A stretch of DNA of 64,000 nt from Cephalotrichum gorgonifer (Eukaryota > Ascomycota > Sordariomycetes > Microascales > Microascaceae): positions 2,246,985 to 2,310,984 of the forward strand of contig ONZQ02000002.1 of assembly GCA_900312665.1 (NCBI GenBank), read 5' to 3'. The translations under genes were made by a program, and so were the position numbers. Positions 1-10,864 of this stretch are shown here, one piece after another. The notes beneath the pieces are model-generated. The model worked only from the letters and a program-made list of their open reading frames with translations, did not search any database and was not told the origin of the DNA. Numbering within the stretch: the stretch's first letter is position 1; the number at the start of each line of letters is the position of its first letter.

Positions 1-1125
1 CGTAGGCTGGCGAGTCGTCGTCGACGGACGGGTAGTCCCATCCAACCCAGCCGACCCGTTTGGCACAGCACTAGACGTAGTAGCCTCCTCTCGCGGACCA
101 GTTTCCTGCACATCAAAAACGACCCATATAAACCCCGTTAACCTCCCGCTCGAGCACTCCTGCCTAAACTCCATCATGTCCCAGAACTGCTCCAGGCTCC
201 TCACGCTCCTCCACGACCCCCCCGCCGGCGACTTCGTCGACTTCACCAGCTCCTCGTCCAGCTCGTCCCTGAACCGCGCCTTCGGGTCGTCGGGGAACCC
301 GGGCACGAGACACCGCGGCGGCACCGAGTCGTGCTCCTTACAGTAATGCGATATCAGCTCCAGCGGGTGCCCAAGCACCCAGTCGCCGCCCCCGCGGGGC
401 AGGTACCCCCTCGTCTCGTTCGTCTCCAGCCCCGGCACGACGAGATACCCCCTCACGCGCGCCCACGGAGGCAGCTCGTTCCCCGCCGGGGGATCCCGCA
501 CGAGGGGGCCGAGCGCACGACACCACCACCTCACGAGGCCCCTGTCGTCCAGTACGTGCTTCCCGGCGTTGTCGGCGCTGCCGGGGAAGAGGTACTGGCT
601 CTGGGCACGGGCGAACAGGCTCACGACGCACTGGGCACCCCTGCGCCTCCGCCTCTCGACGAGGAAGGACAGGAAGGCGGTCGCGACGCCGCGGATCGGA
701 GACGGGGTCCCGCGGGGCAGGTTGAGGAGGTGGAGGTAGCCCGTCGAGTCGGCCTTGGAGACGAAGAAGGTGCTCGAGTAGGCGGTGGTGAATATGTATA
801 TCTCCAGCGCAAAGACTAGAACTGCGCCGCCGTCCCGGGCCTGTGTCGTGTTGTCGGTGCCATGGCGGGAGCTCGCGGCAGTCTGGGAGTCTCGTCTCCC
901 AGGAGAGTCGATTGATATCGCGAGGAGGTGCTTCTCGCAGAAGGTCTTGTCGGGGCGCTGGCCAGGAGGGGCAGGGCAGAGGGGCTCACACCTGGTCGGT
1001 CGAGTGGAGAGGTGGTATATGCCGAAGGTGTGACCCTTGGGGAGAACGGCCACGAGGCGCTGTGCCAGGGAGGAAGGCCGCGGTGAGATAGCGAGATCGG
1101 GCTCTTGTGGGGGGTGCGTTGGCAT
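1..1125 (-). CDS. RTT109: Rtt109-type histone H3 lysine acetyltransferase (3' part outside window)
   Basis: One uninterrupted frame runs from the ATG at 1125 to the window edge (375 codons, no stop), so the C-terminus is missing. The conserved Rtt109 core is readable: LPKGHTFGIYHLST near residue 27, FALEIYIFTTAYSSTFFVSKADSTGYL near 100, LFARAQSQYLFPGSADNAGKH near 160, the VLDDRGLVRWWCRAL segment after it, and LEQFWDMMEFRQECSSGRLTGF near 325. In fungi Rtt109 acetylates newly made histone H3 (K56, and K9/K27) with the chaperones Asf1 or Vps75, in the nucleus during replication and repair. The start is the only nearby ATG in frame, about 25 residues before the conserved core. No intron is needed in the visible part. 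The identification rests on family motifs recognised by eye and is strong. Confidence 0.9.
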   Translation of the reverse strand, partial: MPTHPPQEPDLAISPRPSSLAQRLVAVLPKGHTFGIYHLSTRPTRCEPLCPAPPGQRPDKTFCEKHLLAISIDSPGRRDSQTAASSRHGTDNTTQARDGGAVLVFALEIYIFTTAYSSTFFVSKADSTGYLHLLNLPRGTPSPIRGVATAFLSFLVERRRRRGAQCVVSLFARAQSQYLFPGSADNAGKHVLDDRGLVRWWCRALGPLVRDPPAGNELPPWARVRGYLVVPGLETNETRGYLPRGGGDWVLGHPLELISHYCKEHDSVPPRCLVPGFPDDPKARFRDELDEELVKSTKSPAGGSWRSVRSLEQFWDMMEFRQECSSGRLTGFIWVVFDVQETGPREEATTSSAVPNGSAGLDGTTRPSTTTRQPT

Positions 1126-1594
1126 TTTCGGGACTCGGTCTCGGGGTTGTGTAGGTACGGGGTGCTATAGCAGTCAATGCTAGAGCTCGTGGGAAGCTTG
1201 CCAGGACACCAAGTGCACTTTGAACAGCGTGGGTTTAGGGATTGTTAGGAAGGATGGAATCAGGTTGGCACGCGAGCTGACAGAATCAGGGAAGATGATG
1301 CTGGGGACGCGGTCGCCGTTTCAGGACGTGGGGCGCTAAGGCGCCGCTTACAGCGCGTATTATAGCGCGACCTCAGCGCCGACCTGGCATTCTGATTGGT
1401 AACAGAGTTTGTGGCTGCTACTAGCAATGTCTCAGCTCCAACCACCACAAGGCAGGCCGAGCCGAACCCGGCTTAATGCACTCACATTCTCATTTCACCT
1501 AATAATACTTATACTTCTAAACCCAGTCTAGCAGATCTCGCTCTCTAACCCTCCTATCACCTCCACTAATTCAGATTCAACAACGCAGCCCTCC
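1126..1594. other. Intergenic: 5' side of RTT109 and 3' side of the dehydrogenase gene
   Basis: About 470 bases with no supportable coding frame. It should hold the RTT109 promoter and the 3' end of the dehydrogenase transcript. Nothing else was seen. Confidence 0.6.
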
Positions 1595-2905
1595 TCAGAG
1601 TCCTCCTCCTGCGGCTGGCTCCCTCTTCAAGTAGTGTGTGTTCACCGGGGTGATGGCATCTCCCCCAGCCAGAACGGCCATGATGTTCCGCATGCTCAGC
1701 TCCTCGAAACCCACATGCGTCTCAACCGTCCCGCCAGCATTATGACACGTCAACATGGCTCTCTCCCCCACGAACTTCAACAGCCTCGGACTCACCGCGG
1801 GCTCTCCCGCGTGCACATCTAGCGCGATGGTGCCAATCCCGCCGCTCTCGAGCGCATCAGCCAGCGCCTCCTCGTCCACCAGGCTGCCCCTCGCGACATT
1901 TACGAACCTGCCCCCCTTCTTAAACCATCCCAGCGTCTCCGCCGTAATCACCTTGTTCCCGGACGGCGTGCACAGCACCACGCAGTCAGAGGCGCGGATC
2001 AGCCCCTCCAGCGTGTCGTGGAAGACGGCGCCCACGGTGGCCTCGAGGGCGACGGGCTTGCGCACGACGTCGTGGTAGTGTATGGCCATGCCGAAGCCGT
2101 GGTGGCACCGCGCGGCGATCTGCTGTCCGATGTTACCGAAGCCGATGACGCCGATGACGCGGCCGCGGAGGTTGTGCGACGAGGCCGTCGCGCGCGAGTG
2201 GCAGTCCTGGAAGGTGGCCGGGGCAGCGGCGGCGGAGATGCACCAGGGGATGTGGCGGAAGGTGGAGATGATCATGGCGATGGCGAAGTCGGCGACGGCC
2301 TCTGCCGCCGCGAGGCCGGAGTTGCAGTAGATGATACCTAGGAGCCGTTAGTTATAGAGCGGAGTGAGCAGGGCACGGGAGTGCGGTTGGAAGTAAAAAG
2401 AAATCGACTTTCGACGCCGACTCTTGATAGAGTCGGCGGTAGTATGGAGTAAACGAGAAGAGGACAGGGGGGGTTGGAACTCACCCCTCTCGCCCAGAAT
2501 CTTCGTATCCGCCCAGTCGAAGCCCGCCCCGGCGCTCGCAAACACCTTGACACTTGCGGGCAGCAGGTCGATCAGTTCAGCATCCCAGGCGCCCATCTCG
2601 CCTCCCGTGCCCCAAAATGGCCGGAAGATGGCGTCGAAGTCCCCCCATCTCTGCTCCCTCAGAGCGGCGATGAACTCGGGCCGCGAGCGCTCCGGCGTAG
2701 AGGGTCGGACAATGTCGCACTGCGCCGAGAAGGCCGCATATGTCTCGGGGTTGTACTTGACGGGATCGCCGATGTGCAGGACCCGGGGCTTGGTCGCCGT
2801 CGGGCGGGGAAGCGCGGCTGCGTAGTCGGGCACGGAGGCGGCGAGGACCGGAGAGGCGGGGGCGGGTGTGCCCGGGGGCATGGGGGTGTTTGTTGGGTCG
2901 GCCAT
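1595..2905 (-). CDS. D-isomer-specific 2-hydroxyacid dehydrogenase
   Basis: Two exons, 2905-2485 and 2337-1595, give 387 residues. The intron (2484-2338) starts GTGAGT, ends CTCCTAG and has phase 1; the join reads GIIYCNSG. The NAD-binding Rossmann motif GFGNIG is at about residues 206-211. The catalytic trio of the family is visible as NVARG (Arg), HAGEP (Glu) and HNAGG (His). Such enzymes reduce 2-keto acids such as glyoxylate or hydroxypyruvate to D-2-hydroxy acids with NAD(P)H; the closest yeast type is Gor1-like glyoxylate reductase. The exact substrate cannot be read from the sequence. The first 35 residues are Pro/Ala-rich and probably disordered. The cofactor preference (NADH or NADPH) was not resolved. 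Confidence 0.9.
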
Positions 2906-4675
2906 TGAGGCGGATCACGCCAGGTCGTAAATGTCTTAAAAGGTGTGAACGGCGGCCTTGAATTCGTAGGTGGATATGTAACATATATGAACGGTACTTT
3001 ACAAAGGCATGAATGAGTTGGACGGCAAGCTCGCGATGATGGTCGGTGAGTGGGTGGTTTCGGGTGAGCTCCGTAGTCGCAGGTTCCTGGAACGACCCCT
3101 CCTCCCCTCTCCGTGGCCCTCTCACAATGCGGGGGGTACGATTGGAGATATACCTTGTATCCAAGCCCGATATTTTAGACCTCTTTGCTGCTCTTCATGA
3201 GCTTTTTATTTTGGAGAAATTGGAGAAGCTGGTAACCCCCAGCCCCCTCCAATGTACCTCGTTTGACCCCTCCTTCCTCGATGGTCACTCACCCCTCCTC
3301 GTAGCCCCGCCCGACCTCTTCTTATGAAGGAAGGCCCGACTTACACGGTGTTTTAAGTACGAATACTTCGGACCTCTGATGAGATTCCCCCCCCAAGCTC
3401 GGGCATGATGCCCAATGCAACGTTGAGCTCCCCTTAGCTACCAGCCCCCACCCACCACACACCGTCCATGTCCGACATAATTTATATTGCTGTCATGTAG
3501 GGCGTTATCTGGTCCGCCCGCGCCAACCACGCCCGCATGTGGATGGCGTACCAGACTAGAACAAGATGTGCGTCCAATCTTCGAAACCGCATACCTACGG
3601 AGGAATTTCTCACGCACGGCCGAAATGCCGGGAAACATACATGTACGCTCGTCCTCGGTGGGGGTAGCAGCTAATTTACCTGCAATACTTCTTACCAATT
3701 TTGGTTACCAGGTGGTGGGGGGAAGGAGGGACCAAGAAGGTCTCAAGGCAGGGTCGACTGTTCGTTGCACCCAGGACGACTGATATCGATTGGAAGGGAC
3801 GGCCTAGAGGTAGGCAAGCCGCGGCTTGTACTTGTACTTGTGTCTATATCCGTTCTATAGTAGCATTCACGGCCGAGTATCAACGATTTCTTTGTCTCTG
3901 CGTTACCCAAAGAGACGGCAATGGCAGCTCGGAGGGTTGAGTCAGTTCCACTTCCTCCGCCCCGCCGGATGGAGGTAATGTGTGTCAAGTATGTGGGTAT
4001 GCTCACCGACTTTGCTCACCAAGCTAGTTAATGCATAAGCGCAACCTAAGATTCCATCCCATCCATATATACATACCTGTACACTACCAGTCAGTCCCGA
4101 CTAGTGGTCTCGGAATGGGCCTGTCATACACGCCGGGGACCCCGCAGGGCCTCAGGGCGGCGGTATCAGGGGTGAAATTTAGCGATGTTGAGTTTCAAGT
4201 CGGACCATCCGGGTTGTAGCTCATCGCTCGTCCGCGTGGCGTCTCATGGAGGCGGGGCTCCAAGCCGGGATTCCCGGCCAGGGACGGCGTCACGATCGGG
4301 GAGTCGGGATCCCTAGTCCGGGGTCTAAGAAGTAGGTTTTTACATCCGATACATACGAGTACACCTTGACACGAGTGGAGAAGATGAGATCGTGGTCGAG
4401 GGAGTGACAAACGAGCGACTGCTCTTAATTGGGCTACCCTTTCAATCTCCATTTACCTTTTTTTGGTCTTGTTGACTTGACTTGATTCTCTTCCCCTCCA
4501 TAATCATCCCTTTTCCTCTTTCTTCTTGTCGTCCCCCCTTTCAGTCTCTCTCTCTTCCTCTCTCAACCCTTTTCAATCTTCCACCTTGACCCTGATCCTG
4601 AACTGGACTGAACCTCCTCAACAAACCATCAANNNNNNNNNNNNNNNNNNNNCTCTTTATCCCCCATGCTATGAC
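2906..4675. other. Intergenic region with assembly gap
   Basis: About 1.8 kb without a supportable gene. Short frames here lack family motifs and phase-compatible splice partners. The part from about 4440 to 4630 is pyrimidine-rich. One TACTTGTA octamer lies at 3829-3836. The 20-N gap near the right end means sequence just downstream of the next gene is missing. Confidence 0.6.
4633..4652. other. Assembly gap (20 N)
   Basis: Exactly twenty N, a conventional placeholder, so the true gap length is unknown. It lies about 25 bases beyond the stop codon of the small gene ending at 4676, so that gene is intact but its 3' UTR may be incomplete. Confidence 0.98.
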
Positions 4676-5202
4676 TTACTTGAACCCCAGCTCGCTCAGC
4701 TTAATCTTCAGCGCCCTCGCGTACGCCCCCGGGTCCTGCCCGACCGCCCCCTGCGCCCTCACCTCGCTCGCGTCGGGCCGCGTGTACGCCCCGGCCGCGA
4801 TCCCCGTCGCCTTCACGGCCGCCTCCAGGTCGGCGTCCGAGACGCCGGTAGAGAAGGCAAGCACGCGCGGGATGAGGCGCTCCGGGACCGGGCGCTCGAC
4901 GTTAGAGCCCACCCCGGAGCTGGGCGTGATCGAGGTGTTGCCCGACAGGAGCGCGGGGAGCTCCTCCTCCGCGGCCTGGCGGGTCAGGACGACGTGGACG
5001 ACTTGGGGGTGGGGGAGAGACTGTTAGTATATTTCCCTCCCTTTCTTTTCCGTTTCCCAGGTAGAGTCACGTCGGGATCGTCACGATGAAAGAGAGAGGG
5101 GATGGAAAGATACTCACCGTCGTATTCAGGGAGGAGAGCTTCCTGCACCTTGCGGGAGATCTCGACCTGGACCCCGTACAGAGCAATTGGGATGGCAGCC
5201 AT
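4676..5202 (-). CDS. Small conserved fungal protein, function unknown
   Basis: Two exons, 5202-5118 and 5001-4676, give 136 residues. The intron has donor GTGAGT, a TACTAAC-type branch site and acceptor CCCAAG, phase 1; the join reads EYDVVHVVLTRQAAEEELPALL. The protein starts MAAIPIALYG. No signal peptide or membrane segment is evident. The C-terminal half (about residues 65-136) has an Arg/Pro segment (NVERPVPERLIPRVLAF) and an acidic-basic alternating tail ending KLSELGFK. The clean splice join and coding-like codon use support a real gene. I recognise it only as a type of short conserved hypothetical found in moulds and assign no function. Confidence 0.75.
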
Positions 5203-7397
5203 ATTCGCGAAAGAGTGAAGTGTTTCTGTTGCTGTTATTGTTTAAAACGGGTGAATATTTCTGTTCCTGGTGGTGAACATCTTCTAAACCTCAGAGTCTT
5301 CGAAGGACGACAGCCCACTTATATATCCGCCCAATCAGCCCGAGATATGTCACCGCCACCGGGCCTTCCCCAACTTCAGCTCCCTTTACAAGTATCTCTC
5401 GCTTGGCTAAACCAATAGCCCAAACCCCGTCGCATACTTGTAAATCCCATATGGCCACAAGGTGCGGGGATCGAACGAAAAGTGAGGCTGGGGTGTGAAC
5501 CATTCCACCAGCCGCGTCACCCCCCTTTCCCGGCCCTGATTCTTCTACTCCTACTTGCCTCGTATTGCCTATGGTTCCCCGTACGTGTAGCCGCTTCGCC
5601 ACACTATCCGACCGTCTCGAGTGAGATGGGGGAGGGGAAGTGACCCAAATTGGATGTCACACGCTGGACGTTGGACGGGAGGGAAATTTACTGTCGTAGC
5701 ATTACGAAACATGAGACAGCAGCTTACACCAACCTCGTCACAGCCCTTGTGGGCATGCTTCCTTCCAGTCTATCTATGGATTGTCGAGTAAGAAGAGAGA
5801 GAGAGAGGGCGAACGAAACGAACGACAGCCAATCCTTTTCCTTTGCCCCTGTTTTGTTTTCTCTTGTTTCACCGTCCATGGAAGAGTTCGTCTGGTTTTC
5901 CCTCAGGCTGCATCATGTCTTGTCCCCTGAATCCCAAAAGTTGTGCTGCCCTGGGTTCGAGCCCTGTCTGTATCCCCTCTTGTGTTTCGGCCCCGGGTGG
6001 GGTGTAGGAAGGGTTTGTTCTCACGGCCTCCAGCTAGCCTTTCTTCCCTGGTGGATTATTACTGACGGCCATAGGTGGGGTAGGCCGGCCGGGCTGACAC
6101 GCCGGGCCCGACGGGAGGGGAAGGGGGGAGGGGCCAAATATCAGAGTTCATGCCGCGGACGCGGAACAGAGGTAGGCTCCGGAGGTCCGGCACCATCCAC
6201 TTTCGTTTCCTTCTCCTGGTAATAGCCGGCCCGGTTGCTGCTTCCGCGGCCGCGTGGACAGCATCCCGGACATCGCACGGAATTTTGCCTGGCTGGATTA
6301 CGAGAGGGAGTACAAAAGGTGGGGAGATGTGTATCCCGAGGCACGACAGAGATCAGCTCTAGCGAAGCGAGGATGAGGAATCTGAGTCTGATCTTTTCCT
6401 TCTTCTCAAGACCATGCAGCGCGCGTACGTTTTGTGCGACCAGAAAACGGCAGCTTCGCCCCATTCGGTATTAGTGAGCCCGGCGATCGAAGAGAAAGCC
6501 CCTCCGCGTACATGGTAACTCCAAGATCTCGTCACCACTTGAACAAATGGCGATTTGCGACACAAGAATATAAACTTGGCGAGGTATTACTGGAAACAAT
6601 AAAACGCAATCCGTAAGCGAGGCCAGACAGACTGCTTACTCTACCAGCTCTGACACGCACTGATGAGATCGGTGAATGGGCCGCCCGGTCTGCGGGTACT
6701 CAAGAAGAACTCCCCAAAACTATTATCATTGCAGAGGTTTCACAAAGAAAGTGACAAACACCGCCACGACAAACCTCTAGCAGACGACGAAAACCCTCGG
6801 CGGGGGAAAGGCACCTCGAACCTCTCTTCGTTTACTACGCCAAATTTCGACCTTTCCCCTCTCTCTGTCCGCGCGGCCGTCCCTGGTCAGAAGGGAGAGC
6901 CTTGTCCAGTCTCCTCGTTGCCAGCATCCTGGAGGTAGCACAGCCAAGGGGGGGTTCGGTCCGATGTCTAGCCCCTCCAGCCCCGACTGGAAACATACCC
7001 TGTCTAGCCTCAAGCTAGAGGAGGCCAGAACGACGGCCGTGATAGGTCTGGGACGGGTTTCTTGTGTCACGCTCGAGACCTGCGCACGAGGTACGGGTGG
7101 AACGGTGACTCTCTCACTGACGCGTATTAGGAAATAAATCAAGGCCTGTAATATAAAAACATGATCTGACTTAATCTGCTGTAGTATATGCGCGAGAATC
7201 CCAATAAAAGGCGGGGCAACGGAGCAAGGGTATCCAAAGAGTCGTCGGTCAAGTATGGGCACAAAGATAATATATGCAACCATATTACAAACAAGATACC
7301 CAGGCGTGCTGCCGTGTCAATCATTCCCAAGAACCACAGATGATAACCGAGTCGACAAGAAAAGAGCCAAAAAAACGCAACAGATATTCCAGAGCTA
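5203..7397. other. Gene-free interval (2.2 kb)
   Basis: No frame here shows a family motif, consistent codon use or phase-compatible splice partners. Two TACTTGTA/TACAAGTA octamers lie at 5387-5394 and 5435-5442. A lone tRNA B-box-like GGTTCGAGCCC lies at 5956-5966 without a foldable tRNA. The right end is probably 3' UTR of the membrane-protein gene. Confidence 0.55.
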
Positions 7398-8612
7398 TCA
7401 GGTGAGCAGGGGTGTCCGCTCATCGCCCCCCGGGCCAGCCGTCGTGCTGACACCGCTCCGCTCTCCCCTGCCGTCCTCATCCCCGCCACTGACCGACCTC
7501 TTCACAAACGCATCGTGCCAGTGGCCCTCCCTATAAATCCACCCCGCGCAGACTCCCGCCCCGGGACCCAGCAGGGCCGACACGCCCAGCATGACCACCA
7601 CGACGCGCCACCCGACCTCCACGAAGATCCAGTACAGCACCGTCAGCGCCGTGAAGATGATGTCGACCTCGATGAAGCCCAGCGTCGCCCTGGTCATGAT
7701 CATCCTGTCGTCCCTCGCGGCCGCCACGTGCCAAGCGAGGTACCAGTGCGAGAGCGCGGAGCACAGCACGGGCGCGGCGTAGACGAGCGCCAGCGAGGCC
7801 TGGTGGGACTCCAGGTGCAGCGAGCGGAGCGTCCGGGAGTCGGAGGCACCGGCGGCGGAGGCGCGGGTGGTCCTCCTGAGGCGGGGCAGCGCGGCCCTGA
7901 CGGCCCTGCGGACGAGTGTGACGTAGACGGGGGAGAAGAGCCATATGCCCACGGCCAGCGGCGTGCCGAGCGCGAGCATGAGCGCCGAGGGGAGGATGAA
8001 GCCCAGCAGGACGCCCGCCGGGATCGCGACGGCCTCGGCGTCGCTCCTCAGGTGCCGCATGTCCTGGCCTAGGTTCGGGTCGAGGGGGCTCACCCGCGCC
8101 GCCTCATCCGCACCCGCGCCCGAGCCCGCGTCCGAGGCCCTCCTCGCGCGAAGAATCCCCCTGGCGCGATGGAAGAAGGCTGGCGTGATGAGCAGCTCCC
8201 AGATGAAGGCCCCGCCCACGAGGTTAAAGACCAGCAGCGGGCCGGTGGGGTACGCGATGAGGACGTTGGGGAGGTTACACACGCGAGCGCCCTCGACGAC
8301 GTAGACGGTCAGCAGGCCGGCCACGAAGCTCAGGATCGACGCCATGACGGCCACGGCGCGCGACGAGGACGACGAGGCGACGGCCTCCTCGAAGAAGCTG
8401 ACGACGTAACATGACGGCGGGCCGACGACCGGGAGGCGGCTGATGAGGGGGATGCGGGCGTGCGCGTGGCACTGCGAGTAGAGGGCCACGAGGTTGTAGT
8501 CCGAGTGGACGAAGAGGAGCGCGGCCGTCGCGATGGCGAGGAGGACGGGGACGATGATGAGGTAGCGGAGGGAGAGCGTCTCCACCGAGGGCGAGCGCCA
8601 ACGCCAGCCCAT
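7398..8612 (-). CDS. Multi-pass integral membrane protein, function unknown
   Basis: Single exon, 404 residues from the ATG at 8612. Roughly seven hydrophobic segments are visible: near residues 15-35, 87-107, 118-146, 195-230, 275-295, 312-335 and 338-360. The segment after TM3 contains HRARGILRARRASD, and a charged loop follows with many Ala/Asp. The C-terminus ends DERTPLLT, where ERTPLL fits the acidic dileucine sorting signal [DE]xxxL[LI], which often directs membrane proteins to vacuole or endosome. GC3 is very high and the antisense frames are only shadows. I cannot place it in a transporter or enzyme family by eye; similar uncharacterised membrane proteins are common in moulds. Confidence 0.8.
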   Translation of the reverse strand: MGWRWRSPSVETLSLRYLIIVPVLLAIATAALLFVHSDYNLVALYSQCHAHARIPLISRLPVVGPPSCYVVSFFEEAVASSSSSRAVAVMASILSFVAGLLTVYVVEGARVCNLPNVLIAYPTGPLLVFNLVGGAFIWELLITPAFFHRARGILRARRASDAGSGAGADEAARVSPLDPNLGQDMRHLRSDAEAVAIPAGVLLGFILPSALMLALGTPLAVGIWLFSPVYVTLVRRAVRAALPRLRRTTRASAAGASDSRTLRSLHLESHQASLALVYAAPVLCSALSHWYLAWHVAAARDDRMIMTRATLGFIEVDIIFTALTVLYWIFVEVGWRVVVVMLGVSALLGPGAGVCAGWIYREGHWHDAFVKRSVSGGDEDGRGERSGVSTTAGPGGDERTPLLT

Positions 8613-9527
8613 GACGGCGGTGCGTGAGAAGGCGTAGATATATATCTATATATATATACTTGATGGCTTGCCGCCGTATTATTACACCTCCATTTGTATA
8701 CTGACGCGATGCAGAAGGTCCGAAGACGAGATTGGAGCTTGGTTGTGGTGAGATCGTCGGACTGAGTGAGAGCAGAGCGAAAGCCGAGATGGATGGGTGG
8801 TGGAGTCGCTCATAATTCAGCATCGGTAATTTACCGCCCCGCCAACGGTACGTACAGGGTCCAGGTGACCCGAACTGATCCTCGTGTGTACTATTACTCT
8901 TTGTTTTGTCACGGACGGCTAAGGTCGCCTGAGCATTTGGTGTGGTACAGTCCCCATCTCAAAACGTTTTCACATTGGAAAAGCAAAGAGAAGGAGCGAA
9001 CACTGGATGCATCTTACTTGTACTTGGATACTGGCGGATGCCTCTACTAACCTTCGTATTTTACGAATGTAAACCCCCATCGCCTTGAACGGGTTGGTCT
9101 CTCATTATTATTGGTCGTCTGTTTGGCGACCGACCAGGCCCACTCTGTTGTTTGTTAAATAAGGGAAATGCTGCGACTCGCGATAATAGGCGCCTGATGC
9201 CAGGAGAAATTAATGTACTCTTGTATGTATACAAGTAAGTGAACAAGTATGTACTATGCGTATTTACTTGGCTCCGGATAATGCCCACTCGAACCCCCCC
9301 CTACAAGTAGGCTGGTGCGGTACTACATGGTAGTACGCCACCGTCCCCGAGTTACAAACCCGAGTCATTCACCTGTAAGGAAAGGAATCTCGCAGGCATT
9401 CCCGAAAGCTGCCGACCCCAGGGTATCAATATCGTAATGTTGTAGGAAAACGCCCAAACCGATCGATCATGCGGCACGCCCGCCCCTTCCTGCTCCTCCC
9501 TCCCGAGCCCCTCCGTCAAAACTCGCT
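8613..9527. other. Intergenic, with (AT)n tract and TACTTGTA octamers
   Basis: The left end (about 8637-8660) is a TATATA-rich tract 25-50 bases upstream of the membrane-protein start on the minus strand and could be a TATA-like or UTR element. Octamers TACTTGTA/TACAAGTA occur at 9015-9022, 9230-9237 and 9302-9309. No gene was found. Confidence 0.5.
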
Positions 9528-10864
9528 TCACACCACCATCGACGCATGCCCTATCCTCGCCGCAACCGGGTTAGAAGAATACTCGCTCCGCAGGAACGTC
9601 TCCATAGGCCCCATCCTCCTCGCATTCCCCTCCCAGTAGGCCTTCCGACACACGGGGCAATCGTATCGGTCGATCAGGAACCATGAGGAGAGGCATCGCG
9701 CGTGGAACCAGTGCCCGCAGCTTTTAAGCTTGAGGATCTCGACATCGCGCTCCGAGGAGACCCTGTGCCGCTTCATCGTCGCCAGGCACCTTAAGAGTCT
9801 CGCCACGTGCGATTCTGGCGACTCATCGGCTGCTTGATCTGGAGGGTTGACGGGTGCGTCACCCGCGGTATTACCGCTCCTCGTCCCGTCTCCGGCCCCT
9901 CCGGACATCTCGTTGCTTCCGGAAGCTCTGGGGCCACGGGCCGCAGCGATGGGAGCCTTCAGCTCCACCATGGGAGCCTGGTGCGACGGTTCATCGCTCG
10001 TCTCCGGGCATACGAGTAGGGGGGCGATACAGATGGGACTGTATTAGGGGGGCGCGGTTAGCCAAGACCTTGTGCCCGGGACCTCACCAGAGGCCGGTCA
10101 AGATAAGTAAAGAAGAGCGCGCATTCTGTGCCGCTGGGGAACATGTATGAGTAGCGCAGATTGCAGTAGAAGGATCCATCCTCCCTTCTCTCAGCAGCGT
10201 AACCTGCGTACTCGAACTCGTACGTGCCGGTGCACGCTAGGCCTCGGGGCGGATCCACATGGGGAATCCGCCGGCAGGGTGAGCGTGGATCCGTCTCCAC
10301 AGCGGGGACAATGAGAGCAGGAACATTGAGCCATCGTCCACCTTTCATCAAGGCACGTGGGTAATAGCCCGATACGGAAGAAAAATAATGGAGTGAAATA
10401 TAGAGTGAAAAGAAAAAAAATAGCCGGCTGTAATACGGAGTAGTCATATTCGAAATCGTTCTCTGAACTTACCAGTTATCGGTCCACTCCGCGTCCCCCT
10501 CCAGTCCCTTCTCGGTGCCCTTCTTGCGCTCCGAAACGGTACCAAGCTTGTTTCGGGCTTGCCTAAACGCCTTGGGCGACGGGTGGAACTTCTTGCGCTC
10601 GCGTCTCCGAGAATATAGGACGCATGCTCTGTTGCTCCCGGAGGGAGGCCGGGGATTCGTCAGCAAAAGCCGTTAAGTCTCCCTGAGGATATCATTGAAA
10701 TCCTTCAAAGGATCAGAAGGGCGGGCGCATTTGAGTTGGGCGAAGGGGTAGGCTGCACCCTGACCGCCGAATCCAACTGCTACGTACATGGGCCCAAATA
10801 TGGCGAAACCGATGAATATGCCGAGTATGATGACCCCGATATGTTCCTTGACCATTGACCCCAT
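9528..10864 (-). CDS. Putative membrane-anchored RING-finger protein; gene model incomplete
   Basis: The 5' exons are convincing. 10864-10788 and 10628-10473 join in phase 2 (intron GTACGT...CAACAG) to give a helix (IGVIILGIFIGFAIFGP) followed by a basic stretch (SRRRERKKFHPSPK). The 3' exon, open from about 10038 to the stop at 9528, encodes SCGHWFHARCLSSWF and DCPVCRKAYW, the second half of a RING-H2 finger typical of E3 ubiquitin ligases. Splicing a 49-nt intron (10087-10039, GTGAGG...ATACAG) in one frame would create CPIC, the missing first Cys pair. The middle exon is unresolved: the frame with the best codon use between 10088 and about 10350 does not run into the RING frame. The locus may be one gene with an unseen small exon, two short genes, or a decayed gene. 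Confidence 0.4.

Noticed and set aside
5956..5966. Perfect tRNA B-box-like GGTTCGAGCCC
   Set aside because: No A box at the right distance and no acceptor or anticodon stem.
5650..6222. 190-codon open frame, plus strand
   Set aside because: No motif, odd codon use, no splice partners; likely chance in non-coding DNA.
7515..8072. 185-codon open frame on the plus strand
   Set aside because: Antisense to the multi-pass membrane protein; low-complexity shadow.
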